Part shown: positions 1-4,579 of the stretch, in pieces
Layout: each line of letters opens with the position of its first letter
Position numbering within the stretch: the stretch's first letter is position 1
Assembly: GCA_030837265.1 (NCBI GenBank)
Contig: JAUPKV010000387.1
Coordinates: forward strand, 1 to 5,320
DNA from: Methanobacteriota archaeon
GTDB taxonomy: Archaea > Halobacteriota > Methanosarcinia > Methanosarcinales > Methanosarcinaceae
DNA length: 5,320 bases
Direction: 5' to 3'
Translations under genes and position numbers: made by a program
The notes under the pieces: generated by a model
What the model saw: only the letters and a program-made list of their open reading frames with translations
Database searches by the model: none
Told to the model about the DNA's origin: nothing

Positions 1-194
1 GAGTGATAGTTTTTATTTAATGGAGTAAAGACATACCTACCCGTATCGGTTTTAAGAATGAGAAGAATACCATTTTTGAATTTAGTTATCAGGTACGGAA
101 CCGCGAACGGAGCCGTTAATAATGCGTATCCCACAAGAGCGAGAATAATTAATAGAAGCACGAATACCAGAAGTAGTAAGAGAATAGTTATCAT
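1..194 (-). CDS. Partial membrane-anchored protein, C-terminus beyond left edge
   Basis: Reading leftward from the ATG at 194-192 there is an open frame of 64 codons with no stop before the window ends, so the gene is cut at its 3' end. The protein begins with a long hydrophobic helix (about residues 2-24, nearly all Leu, Ile, Val), then APFAVPYLITKFKNGI and a polar stretch ending TGRYVFTPLNKNYH. This looks like a single N-terminal membrane anchor followed by a soluble domain. An AGGGG stretch about 11 bases before the ATG is a usable but imperfect SD site. It follows the 169-aa gene by 22 bases and is probably the fifth gene of the leftward operon. I do not recognise the family. Confidence 0.72.
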   Translation of the reverse strand, partial: MITILLLLLVFVLLLIILALVGYALLTAPFAVPYLITKFKNGILLILKTDTGRYVFTPLNKNYH

Positions 195-216
195 TTTTAT
201 ACCAACCCCTATATAT

Positions 217-726
217 TTATCTGTTGAACATCCTTCTTATTTTTCCAAAAAATCCCCCGCTGTTTGAACTTGAACCGAGCTGAGGGTATCCTCTGAGATC
301 TGACTGCATGTAAGATTGCTGTATGCTTGTTGCCATAAGTTTTCTTTCGAAACCGTCTTTTGCTCTTGAAAGTTCCGAGCATAAAACGTTTCTAAGAGCT
401 GTGAACTGAGTTTCCATTTCATGAGTATAAGCTCCTGGAGGAAACTGCATAAGAAAAGCTGTTTTCAGATCGTCAAATCTGAGAATCATTAGTTTTATTT
501 CTGCTTCGGAAAAATTAGCTACTGCTATGTTTTTTACGATGCTATCAAAATAGATTTCAAGATCTGAAGAGATGTGTTCTTTAAGTTCGTCTTTTTTCAA
601 GAGTTCTTTTATAAAATCTAGCTGTTCCCCGTAAGACCTGGAAGGATTCACTGGAATGTTTCCAGGGATGTAAGAAGAGCCATAGTTAGGATTATTTTGA
701 TATTCTTCTGTTGGGATATCGTCCAA
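217..726 (-). CDS. 169-aa soluble, helical protein with basic C-terminal tail, family unknown
   Basis: The start is a TTG at 726-724. It is chosen because AGGGGGCGGT lies 4 bases upstream, an in-frame stop lies at 750-748, and the next in-frame ATG is far inside (residue 80). The first 35 residues are rich in Pro, Asn, Tyr and Ser and look disordered. Residues 35-140 are mostly amphipathic helix (for example LDFIKELLKKDELKEHI and EAEIKLMILRFDDLKTAFLM). The last residues are a Gly/Ser linker and a basic, aromatic tail, GGFFGKIRRMFNR, which could bind membrane or nucleic acid. There is no signal peptide or membrane helix, so it should be cytoplasmic or face the inside of a particle. It sits between membrane-protein genes in the leftward operon, 16 bases after the three-helix gene, so it is probably a structural or assembly partner. 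I recognise no domain, and any function would be a guess. Confidence 0.8.
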   Translation of the reverse strand: MDDIPTEEYQNNPNYGSSYIPGNIPVNPSRSYGEQLDFIKELLKKDELKEHISSDLEIYFDSIVKNIAVANFSEAEIKLMILRFDDLKTAFLMQFPPGAYTHEMETQFTALRNVLCSELSRAKDGFERKLMATSIQQSYMQSDLRGYPQLGSSSNSGGFFGKIRRMFNR

Positions 727-742
727 TTTTACCGCCCCCTTA

Positions 743-1045
743 TTAGTTTAATTCTTTCGGACTTTCGAGCACTATAACCATTGTGAGCAGGAAACCGACT
801 ATCATTATTATGGCCCAGAAACCCGCTAATGCGTAGCTTTCCCATCCCTGCAGGGCTGAGAGTTCAATTCCTCCTGACTGATAAGTGACATTCCAGGAGA
901 AGGCAAACATAAGCAGCCCGAGAGCAAAGGAGAGTAATGACGGCAATACCGCGACTCTGGAACGTGATACCCCGTAATCGTAGAAAGCCAGAAAAAAAAT
1001 TAAAAGAGTCGAGAGACCAAAAAAGATGTAAAGAGATGAGAGCAA
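743..1045 (-). CDS. Three-helix integral membrane protein, about 100 aa
   Basis: A small protein with three clear membrane helices, numbered from the TTG start: about residues 3-22, 33-51 and 72-93. The loop between helices 2 and 3 contains NVTYQSGGIELSALQGWESY with one sequon (NVT), and the tail is short and acidic (ESPKELN). Two starts are possible. A GTG at 1054-1052 gives 103 residues. A TTG at 1045-1043 is preferred because AGGTGA lies 5 bases before it, matching the archaeal anti-SD; the GTG lies inside that SD site. It follows the two-helix gene almost directly and belongs to the same leftward operon. In position and size it could be a minor virion membrane protein or a VirB3-like channel partner, but no family motif is visible. 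Confidence 0.8.
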   Translation of the reverse strand: MLSSLYIFFGLSTLLIFFLAFYDYGVSRSRVAVLPSLLSFALGLLMFAFSWNVTYQSGGIELSALQGWESYALAGFWAIIMIVGFLLTMVIVLESPKELN

Positions 1046-1058
1046 GAGCCTCACCTGC

Positions 1059-1298
1059 TTATGCGCTTCTGCGGAGATTCATTACAACGCCGAGAATCAG
1101 GACCGCACCGATAACGATAGATGCAACCGCAGCGAGCCCGAGAGCGGACCAGCCACTTGAGAATATAGCTGCAATGGTATCGTTTGAAATTGCGTCAGTA
1201 CCCACTACACTGGGAGCGATTTTTGAGACTATCATTGCCACGATTGCCAGGACAATGACGAATACCCCAAGACCTATTACACCGTCTACAATATCCAT
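1059..1298 (-). CDS. 79-aa two-helix hydrophobic protein, candidate viral coat protein or mating pilin
   Basis: The start is the ATG at 1298-1296 with GGAG 8 bases upstream. There are two hydrophobic helices (about residues 5-25 and 52-73), joined by a small-residue linker containing the acidic TDAISND segment and a single Trp50, and a short basic end, NLRRSA. It is rich in Ala, Ile, Val and Gly. This architecture occurs in coat proteins of archaeal spindle-shaped viruses (two hydrophobic helices), in filamentous-phage coat preproteins (signal helix, acidic stretch, membrane helix, basic tail), and in VirB2/TrbC-type mating pilins. The sequence alone does not separate these. The gene is visibly richer in G and C than its surroundings. 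It lies 3 bases after the 63-aa gene and just before the three-helix gene. Structural subunit of an extracellular assembly is the best inference. Confidence 0.85.
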   Translation of the reverse strand: MDIVDGVIGLGVFVIVLAIVAMIVSKIAPSVVGTDAISNDTIAAIFSSGWSALGLAAVASIVIGAVLILGVVMNLRRSA

Positions 1299-1301
1299 AC
1301 T

Positions 1302-1493
1302 TTAAACTCCTTTTTTCTGTTTCAGAGATTTCTTTTTTTGATCGAGACACCCCTGCATATACTCTATAGTATCCCTGTTGAGCTTTCTGTGAGAACAAGA
1401 AGCACCGATAGCGATACTAGAGAAGCAGAGAGATTTTAGAATAGATAACTGAGTTTTTAAATCTTCTATATAACCCCTAAGACGTTTAAACAA
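1302..1493 (-). CDS. Small basic 63-aa protein, probable first gene of the leftward operon
   Basis: The start is a TTG at 1493-1491 with AGAGGT 8 bases upstream. The stop overlaps the SD site of the following coat-like gene, with 3 bases between genes, which favours translation in one operon. The protein is basic at both ends (FKRLRGY and the Lys-rich tail KKKSLKQKKGV). It has a moderately hydrophobic stretch at about residues 16-32 (LSILKSLCFSSIAIGAS) and three Cys (23, 33, 49). I do not recognise it. The unusual start and short length leave real doubt. It could instead be a structured leader with an accidental open frame, but no better frame exists between 1302 and 1493. Confidence 0.5.
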   Translation of the reverse strand: MFKRLRGYIEDLKTQLSILKSLCFSSIAIGASCSHRKLNRDTIEYMQGCLDQKKKSLKQKKGV

Positions 1494-1503
1494 GAATATA
1501 TAC

Positions 1504-1508
1504 CTCTG
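1504..1508 (-). promoter_or_regulatory. SD site deciding the TTG start of the 63-aa gene
   Basis: Read leftward, AGAGGT is followed by eight bases and then TTG at 1493-1491. No ATG or GTG in this frame has a comparable site. The spacing matches the other SD sites of this operon. Confidence 0.45.
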
Positions 1509-1530
1509 AGCTTTTTATTCCGTTTTTTTA

Positions 1531-1550
1531 GAGGTTAATAAGAAAACCTC
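1531..1550. repeat. Six-bp inverted repeat in the leftward leader
   Basis: GAGGTT (1531-1536) and AACCTC (1545-1550) can pair around an 8-base loop. If leftward transcription starts about 25 bases from the TATA-like box at 1572-1582, this hairpin sits at the very 5' end of the operon's mRNA. It could also be a protein-binding dyad. Confidence 0.5.
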
Positions 1551-1571
1551 ATGCTATAGGTAAAGATAAGA

Positions 1572-1582
1572 TAAATATATAG
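1572..1582 (-). promoter_or_regulatory. TATA-like box for the leftward membrane-protein operon
   Basis: On the minus strand the sequence reads CAAACTATATATTTAT, an A/T-only box preceded by an A-rich element like an archaeal BRE. A start about 25 bases downstream would fall near 1550, giving a leader of about 57 bases before the TTG at 1493. The surroundings are AT-rich, so other boxes cannot be excluded. Confidence 0.4.
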
Positions 1583-1641
1583 TTTGTTATGTTTAGAATA
1601 GAATGAATAATTTTAATAATAATTAAGAATAAATTGGTTAG

Positions 1642-1680
1642 TACATGTATTTATATTCAGGTATATACATTAACATATAT
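1642..1680 (+). promoter_or_regulatory. Promoter and possible operator of the rightward operon
   Basis: This stretch holds TTTATATT (1650-1657) and ACATATAT (1673-1680), either of which could be the TATA box for the operon beginning at 1762. It also contains two 8-bp palindromes, TACATGTA (1642-1649) and GTATATAC (1661-1668), with centres 19 bp apart. Two short dyads about two helical turns apart beside a TATA box are what a ribbon-helix-helix repressor typically binds, so autoregulation by the 49-aa protein is plausible but inferred. Confidence 0.4.
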
Positions 1681-1693
1681 CTAAGTAGATTTT

Positions 1694-1761
1694 GAGGCCA
1701 ACGGACCGCACCAGGCAGAGAGCAGCGTCGGGATCCGGAGGCCAGAAAGGACGGTGAAACC
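1694..1761 (+). promoter_or_regulatory. GC-rich structured leader before the regulator gene
   Basis: This block is strikingly GC-rich between AT-rich neighbours. It can fold: GGCC (1696-1699) with GGCC (1740-1743), then CGGACC (1702-1707) with GGATCCG (1731-1737) leaving one bulged A, around a loop of about 23 bases. GAGGCCA occurs twice (1694-1700 and 1738-1744). The SD site GGTGA (1753-1757) follows the hairpin. It may control translation of the regulator, be a small RNA, or be a binding site on DNA. Confidence 0.4.
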
Positions 1762-1911
1762 ATGACCAGAGAAAAGAATAGTGTTGAAGTATTTACTGTG
1801 AAGTTGCCCCGCGAAGTGAAGGACGATCTCAAGAGAAAGGCAAAAAAGTATAATACGGATATGTCAACGCTCACGAAGCTGATTTTTACCTGTATACTGA
1901 AGCAGATATAA
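1762..1911 (+). CDS. Ribbon-helix-helix (CopG/Arc-type) DNA-binding regulator, 49 aa
   Basis: The start is the ATG at 1762-1764, with GGTGA 4 bases upstream. The protein has the ribbon-helix-helix layout: a beta strand with alternating residues (about 7-15, SVEVFTVKLP), a first helix (about 17-30, EVKDDLKRKAKKY), a short turn (NTDM), and a second helix (about 34-48, MSTLTKLIFTCILKQ). Two chains would intertwine so that the paired strands enter the DNA major groove. At 49 residues it is a bare DNA-binding domain without an effector domain, typical of plasmid copy-control and viral repressors. It is the first gene of a rightward operon with two exported proteins and lies beside the divergent promoter region, so it may control both directions and its own gene. 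The fold is well supported; the target is inferred. Confidence 0.85.
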   Translation: MTREKNSVEVFTVKLPREVKDDLKRKAKKYNTDMSTLTKLIFTCILKQI

Positions 1912-1921
1912 GAGGGTATAG

Positions 1922-2221
1922 ATGGATAAGAGAAAAATAGGAAAGATTTTGATTATTATAAGTTTGGTTTTATACCTATTTTTGTTTGTATATTTAGAGT
2001 TGGGGCAGAAAGAAGAGTTAGTATATAGATATACAGGGAATACTTCTTTTTCTGGAAAATATATAGAATTGCAGAAAATTGATACGAATCAGATAGAGTA
2101 TTTCCCTGCAGGGATGTTTCCGGAGAATATTGCCCAGGGAGATATAATAGAAATTGATATTCGATATTCTATCGATAACCCGCAGGGAGTTATAGAGAAC
2201 GTGAAGATTATAGAATTATAA
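1922..2221 (+). CDS. Membrane-anchored small beta-rich protein, 99 aa
   Basis: The ATG at 1922 follows the regulator's stop by 10 bases, with GAGGG 6 bases upstream. A basic start (MDKRKIGK) and one membrane helix (about residues 8-27) suggest an N-terminal anchor with the rest outside the cell. Residues 34-99 alternate polar and hydrophobic residues like a small beta barrel. The segment YIELQKIDTNQIEYFPAGMF and the following PENIAQGDIIEIDI resemble the 'lPegikeGdvi' pattern of small OB-like domains such as DUF3006. I saw this by eye and it is only a resemblance. There is one sequon (NTS, residue 40). It is probably co-expressed with the secreted glycoprotein that follows and could hold it at the surface. 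Confidence 0.8.
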   Translation: MDKRKIGKILIIISLVLYLFLFVYLELGQKEELVYRYTGNTSFSGKYIELQKIDTNQIEYFPAGMFPENIAQGDIIEIDIRYSIDNPQGVIENVKIIEL

Positions 2222-2222
2222 T

Positions 2223-2229
2223 AGGAGTG
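2223..2229 (+). promoter_or_regulatory. SD site deciding the GTG start of the glycoprotein gene
   Basis: AGGAGTGG begins at 2223 and lies 5-8 bases before the GTG at 2236. An earlier in-frame GTG at 2227 falls inside this SD site and has none of its own, so 2236 is preferred. The resulting protein begins with a textbook signal peptide. Confidence 0.65.
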
Positions 2230-2235
2230 GGAACC

Positions 2236-3168
2236 GTGAAGCAGTCGCAAAAATTATTAATATTAATCTTTTTAGCACTTATGTTTTTTTCTAGTACAGT
2301 ATCCGCTAGTGAATGGAAGTATGTAACCGCTAAAAATATGGTAACAGGTGATTCATTCACGGCAGGAGATTATCAGGCAGTTCTTACAGATTATTCTATT
2401 AATTGGGATGGAGAAGTTACAGCCGTAATGTTTGAGATCTCAAAAGATGGCCTGTATGATGAGAAGATCATAATTCCAAAAGATAAAACTGTGTATTTCG
2501 GAAACGATACACATAGACTTACATTTACGTATCCAGGGAAAATAAGATGTTCTTTGGATTCTGCTATAATGCCCTGCTGGACTGTGAGCTCGATCACCAC
2601 TCAACGAAGCACATATAATTATACTGTGATACAGACCAGGCTCACAGACGCAGACGCGAAAAACGTAAAAGTATATTTTGAGTCTTCTTCTATCAATATT
2701 TCCTCTAAGCCGTCTATGAAAAGGTATTCTGTTGTTTCAAAGGATAAAAATCTTACAAACAGTACTATAAAATGGTCTGGATCCGGGAACATTACAATGT
2801 ATATAGAGTACAAAGACCAGGAAGGAAACGCGCATAAAAAAATAATTGATATCCTCAATACAACAGTGATGAAAGAGATATCTAGCAGCACAATAAGCGA
2901 ATCAAGAAAAGACGCAGAAAAGGAAATCTTCAAAAAAGCTGTAATTCAGGCCATGCAGTACGCAAATCTAACTGATGCTCAATGTCAGGACCTAAAAGAA
3001 ACCGCACATCTTAGCGGGTATTATAGCAAGAAAATAGTACCTGAGCGCAGATACCAGGCTGAACAGAAGAAGCTTACTAATGCGATTACGAGAGCTATGA
3101 AATATCTTGATTTCACGGATGCAGAAAAAGAAAAGTTGAGCAGGATTTTAGGAGCAAGTAAGGGCTGA
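2236..3168 (+). CDS. Secreted glycoprotein, 310 aa, with duplicated C-terminal helical motif
   Basis: Started at GTG 2236, the protein opens with a signal peptide (MKQSQK, a hydrophobic core LLILIFLALMFF, then SSTVSAS-EW) that could be cut near residue 25. Residues 27-205 are beta-rich and polar. Eight N-glycosylation sequons start at about residues 90, 128, 154, 172, 175, 185, 208 and 244, six of them before residue 190. Cys105 and Cys114 could form a disulfide. From about residue 215 the protein is helical and highly charged, and a 22-residue motif occurs twice, 48 residues apart: AMQYANLTDAQ (from 239) and AMKYLDFTDAE (from 287). No C-terminal membrane helix or sortase-like signal is seen, so it is released or held by a partner, perhaps the anchored 99-aa protein encoded just upstream. 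A virion spike, receptor-binding protein or surface-exclusion protein is plausible. I recognise no family. Confidence 0.85.
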   Translation: MKQSQKLLILIFLALMFFSSTVSASEWKYVTAKNMVTGDSFTAGDYQAVLTDYSINWDGEVTAVMFEISKDGLYDEKIIIPKDKTVYFGNDTHRLTFTYPGKIRCSLDSAIMPCWTVSSITTQRSTYNYTVIQTRLTDADAKNVKVYFESSSINISSKPSMKRYSVVSKDKNLTNSTIKWSGSGNITMYIEYKDQEGNAHKKIIDILNTTVMKEISSSTISESRKDAEKEIFKKAVIQAMQYANLTDAQCQDLKETAHLSGYYSKKIVPERRYQAEQKKLTNAITRAMKYLDFTDAEKEKLSRILGASKG

Positions 3169-3213
3169 TCCCCGCTATTTCAATGCTAAAGCTGCGATGT
3201 AGTGACATTAATA

Positions 3214-3582
3214 TTATTCTAATACTTCTTTTCTATTATCTCGCAGGTATGGATAATTTCTTACAGGGGTTTCGCCTGAGCCCCAGAAATGATAATATCC
3301 GTATTCCTGCCAGTTTATAAGAACATAATCAGAACCTAAAAGGCCGTCATGTATTTCTATGCTGTTTTCTGTAAGATTTGTATAATTAACATAATGGGAC
3401 ACACCTATAAATTTAGGGTTAAAGGATAGTAAGACCATTCCGTAATTAGGGTTTTCAGCTGTATAGTTAAGGGAGTGATCGTAACAGGTCCAGCTGTCCG
3501 GTGAGACTGGTATGACGGTCACAGCCCCTCCTGGAGTACTTGAGAGTAATAATAAAGAGATTATAGAGAGTTTTTTAAGCAT
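3214..3582 (-). CDS. Secreted 122-aa protein with Cys-His-Asp arrangement, possibly transglutaminase-like
   Basis: The start is the ATG at 3582-3580 with GGGGGT 8 bases upstream; it overlaps the end of the ASCH gene by 8 bases. A clear signal peptide (MLKKLSIISLLLLSSTPGGA) is followed by a compact domain rich in Tyr, Trp and Asn. Cys33 (WTCYDHS), His63 (GVSHYVNY) and Asp79 (EIHDGL) appear in the order and rough spacing (His to Asp 16 residues) of papain- and transglutaminase-like enzymes. It has three or four sequons, and an aromatic stretch YGYYHFWGSGETPVRNY near the end. From memory it resembles small exported proteins of Methanosarcina whose function is unknown. If catalytic, it would act outside the cell, cutting or cross-linking surface protein or pseudopeptide. 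The triad is an inference from spacing. It is short for a full transglutaminase, so a binding-only role is also possible. Confidence 0.82.
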   Translation of the reverse strand: MLKKLSIISLLLLSSTPGGAVTVIPVSPDSWTCYDHSLNYTAENPNYGMVLLSFNPKFIGVSHYVNYTNLTENSIEIHDGLLGSDYVLINWQEYGYYHFWGSGETPVRNYPYLRDNRKEVLE

Positions 3583-3862
3583 TGATTAGTACCCCCTTAA
3601 CCTCTTTTATTTTCAGGACAAAGCAATATTTACCTGGGACCGCTCCCCAGGCTTTAAGTCCTGTCCCTGTTGTTACTTCGCACGAGACTATAAGAGAAGG
3701 ACATGTAGAGGAATATCCATTCCTTAAACAAATATCTATTATCTGCCCCTGTAGAGCCCCAAGCCGCGAAATATAAAATGGCTTTATTTCTCTGTATTCT
3801 TCCTTTTTCTCCCCTGATTTAATCATATCAAACCATTGTTTTTTAATTGGGAACGTTAAAAT
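3575..3862 (-). CDS. ASCH-domain nucleic-acid-binding protein, non-canonical ATT (or ATC) start
   Basis: The protein carries the ASCH signature GxKxxExR (SGEKKEEYREI). It also has a typical N-terminal strand and helix (LTFPIKKQWFDMIKSG) and a C-terminal strand GKYCFVLKIKEV. ASCH domains are small PUA-like beta barrels that bind RNA or modified nucleosides, and some cleave or deacetylate them. The first in-frame ATG is at 3826-3824, but it has no SD site and would delete the first strand. Upstream the frame stays open for 13 more codons to a stop at 3868-3866, all of it ASCH-like, with no ATG, GTG or TTG. GGGGGG (3871-3876) is placed 8 bases before ATT 3862 and 5 before ATC 3865. I therefore give 3862, a protein of about 95 residues. 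It is the middle gene of the leftward operon, about 26 bases after the recombinase. Confidence 0.82.
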   Translation of the reverse strand: MLTFPIKKQWFDMIKSGEKKEEYREIKPFYISRLGALQGQIIDICLRNGYSSTCPSLIVSCEVTTGTGLKAWGAVPGKYCFVLKIKEVKGVLINA

Positions 3863-3870
3863 GATTTATT

Positions 3871-3876
3871 CCCCCC
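3871..3876 (-). promoter_or_regulatory. SD site pointing to a non-ATG start of the ASCH gene
   Basis: On the minus strand GGGGGG is followed by AATAA, then ATC and ATT. Two other genes here use a GGGGG-type SD site (before 726 and 3582), the latter also with 8 bases before its ATG. The ATG at 3826 lies more than 40 bases away and has no such site. Confidence 0.6.
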
Positions 3877-3888
3877 GAATGTTTTTTA

Positions 3889-4515
3889 TTATAACTCCTT
3901 ATTTCTTTTAACCCGTTCTTCTTCTTCCCAGGCATCCACCCATTTATACAGAGTAGATGGAGGGACTTGCATTACCCTAGCAATTTGAGCAGGTTTAAGT
4001 CCTGTAAGTTTTAGCCTGTTGTATTCCTTTTGATCTGGCTCACGTTCGGGCCTGCCTATAATTTTACCTTCTTTCCGGGCTCTTTCCTGACCTAATTTAG
4101 TACGTTCAGATAGGGATTTTTTCTCGATGTCTGCAAACCAAGCAAACATACTAACAAATATGTTTCGGATTCCCTTCATGTTTTCATCTACTAATTTAGT
4201 CCATGCCTCATTCGGGCTTAAAGAGATTATTTGAACCCCTTTAAGCTCAATATCTATGAAAAGTTGCAATGTCTCAGCTGAGGACCTGCCAAGCCGTGAG
4301 AGCTCAAAGACGTATAACCTATCAACTTCGCCGGATTGAATCAGGTCATAGACTTTTTTGAAGGCTTTTCTATTTTTAGCCAATGTTACGCCAGATACCC
4401 CTTCATCATAGAATATATTCTCTGGTTTTACCCCCTCTTCCTTAAGTGCAATAATTTGATTGTCGATTTCTTGTTTAGATGTTGAAGTTCTGGCATATCC
4501 GAGGATTTTTCCCAT
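3889..4515 (-). CDS. Small serine recombinase (resolvase/invertase type), 208 aa
   Basis: The catalytic N-terminal domain (about 1-135) shows GYARTSTSKQ with nucleophile Ser11 and Arg9, DEGVSG, and the active-site helix ELSRLGRSS with Arg74 and Arg77. The long dimer helix runs through SERTKLGQERARKEGKIIGRP, and the C-terminal Hin-type helix-turn-helix (about 165-193, LKLTGLKPAQIARVMQVPPS) reads DNA. All expected key residues are present and the length is normal, so it should be active. It catalyses cut-and-rejoin at short paired sites through a covalent 5'-phosphoserine link. Possible roles are dimer resolution, inversion, or integration of the element; repeats just upstream (4521-4579) may be its sites or its operator. 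The ATG at 4515 has only a weak SD site but a TATA-like box at the distance expected for a leaderless mRNA. It heads the leftward operon with the ASCH and secreted 122-aa genes. Confidence 0.96.
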   Translation of the reverse strand: MGKILGYARTSTSKQEIDNQIIALKEEGVKPENIFYDEGVSGVTLAKNRKAFKKVYDLIQSGEVDRLYVFELSRLGRSSAETLQLFIDIELKGVQIISLSPNEAWTKLVDENMKGIRNIFVSMFAWFADIEKKSLSERTKLGQERARKEGKIIGRPEREPDQKEYNRLKLTGLKPAQIARVMQVPPSTLYKWVDAWEEEERVKRNKEL

Positions 4516-4520
4516 AAGTC

Positions 4521-4579
4521 CGTTTAATGTAACTAAAACTATTTAAACATATCACATACGTTTAATGTTACAATAAACG
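4521..4579. repeat. Direct and inverted repeats in front of the recombinase gene
   Basis: CGTTTAATGTAAC (4521-4533) recurs as CGTTTAATGTTAC (4559-4571), 38 bp apart with one mismatch. The second copy is half of a dyad, CGTTTA (4559-4564) and TAAACG (4574-4579) around 9 bases. The first is part of GTTTAA (4522-4527) / TTAAAC (4543-4548). Multiple related dyads beside a small serine recombinase gene are typical of res-like recombination sites or of an operator for autoregulation. Confidence 0.55.
4540..4547 (-). promoter_or_regulatory. TATA box of the recombinase operon, probably leaderless
   Basis: The minus strand reads TTTAAATA, centred about 27 bases before 4516. Transcription would then start at or next to the ATG at 4515, which fits the lack of a good SD site. 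The box lies within the dyad GTTTAA (4522-4527) / TTAAAC (4543-4548), so a protein bound there would block the promoter. Confidence 0.5.

Noticed and set aside
58..267. Rightward open frame of 69 codons
   Set aside because: It lies opposite the left-edge membrane gene and the end of the 169-aa gene, and its composition is the shadow of those frames with no SD site.
937..1305. Rightward open frame of 122 codons rich in Arg, Thr and Pro
   Set aside because: It is antisense to the coat-like and three-helix genes. Its length reflects the GC-rich, stop-poor complement of the coat gene.
1195..1398. Leftward open frame of 67 codons in another frame
   Set aside because: It overlaps the 63-aa and 79-aa genes, which have better SD sites and operon spacing, and it lacks a plausible protein character.
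1484..1491. Palindrome GTTTAAAC near the 63-aa start, similar to the repeats at 4521-4571
   Set aside because: The shared core is only ACGTTTAA, which is expected by chance in AT-rich DNA, so I do not claim a second recombinase site.
1638..1874. Leftward open frame of 78 codons across the regulator gene
   Set aside because: It is antisense to a clear ribbon-helix-helix gene and runs into its promoter region.
2619..2933. Leftward hydrophobic open frame of 104 codons
   Set aside because: It is the antisense shadow of the glycoprotein gene. Hydrophobicity arises from complementing Lys- and Glu-rich codons.
3169..3213. Possible bidirectional terminator between the convergent genes
   Set aside because: No stable stem and no U-tract on either strand within the gap. 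The T-rich stretch near 3225-3240 is too weak to call.
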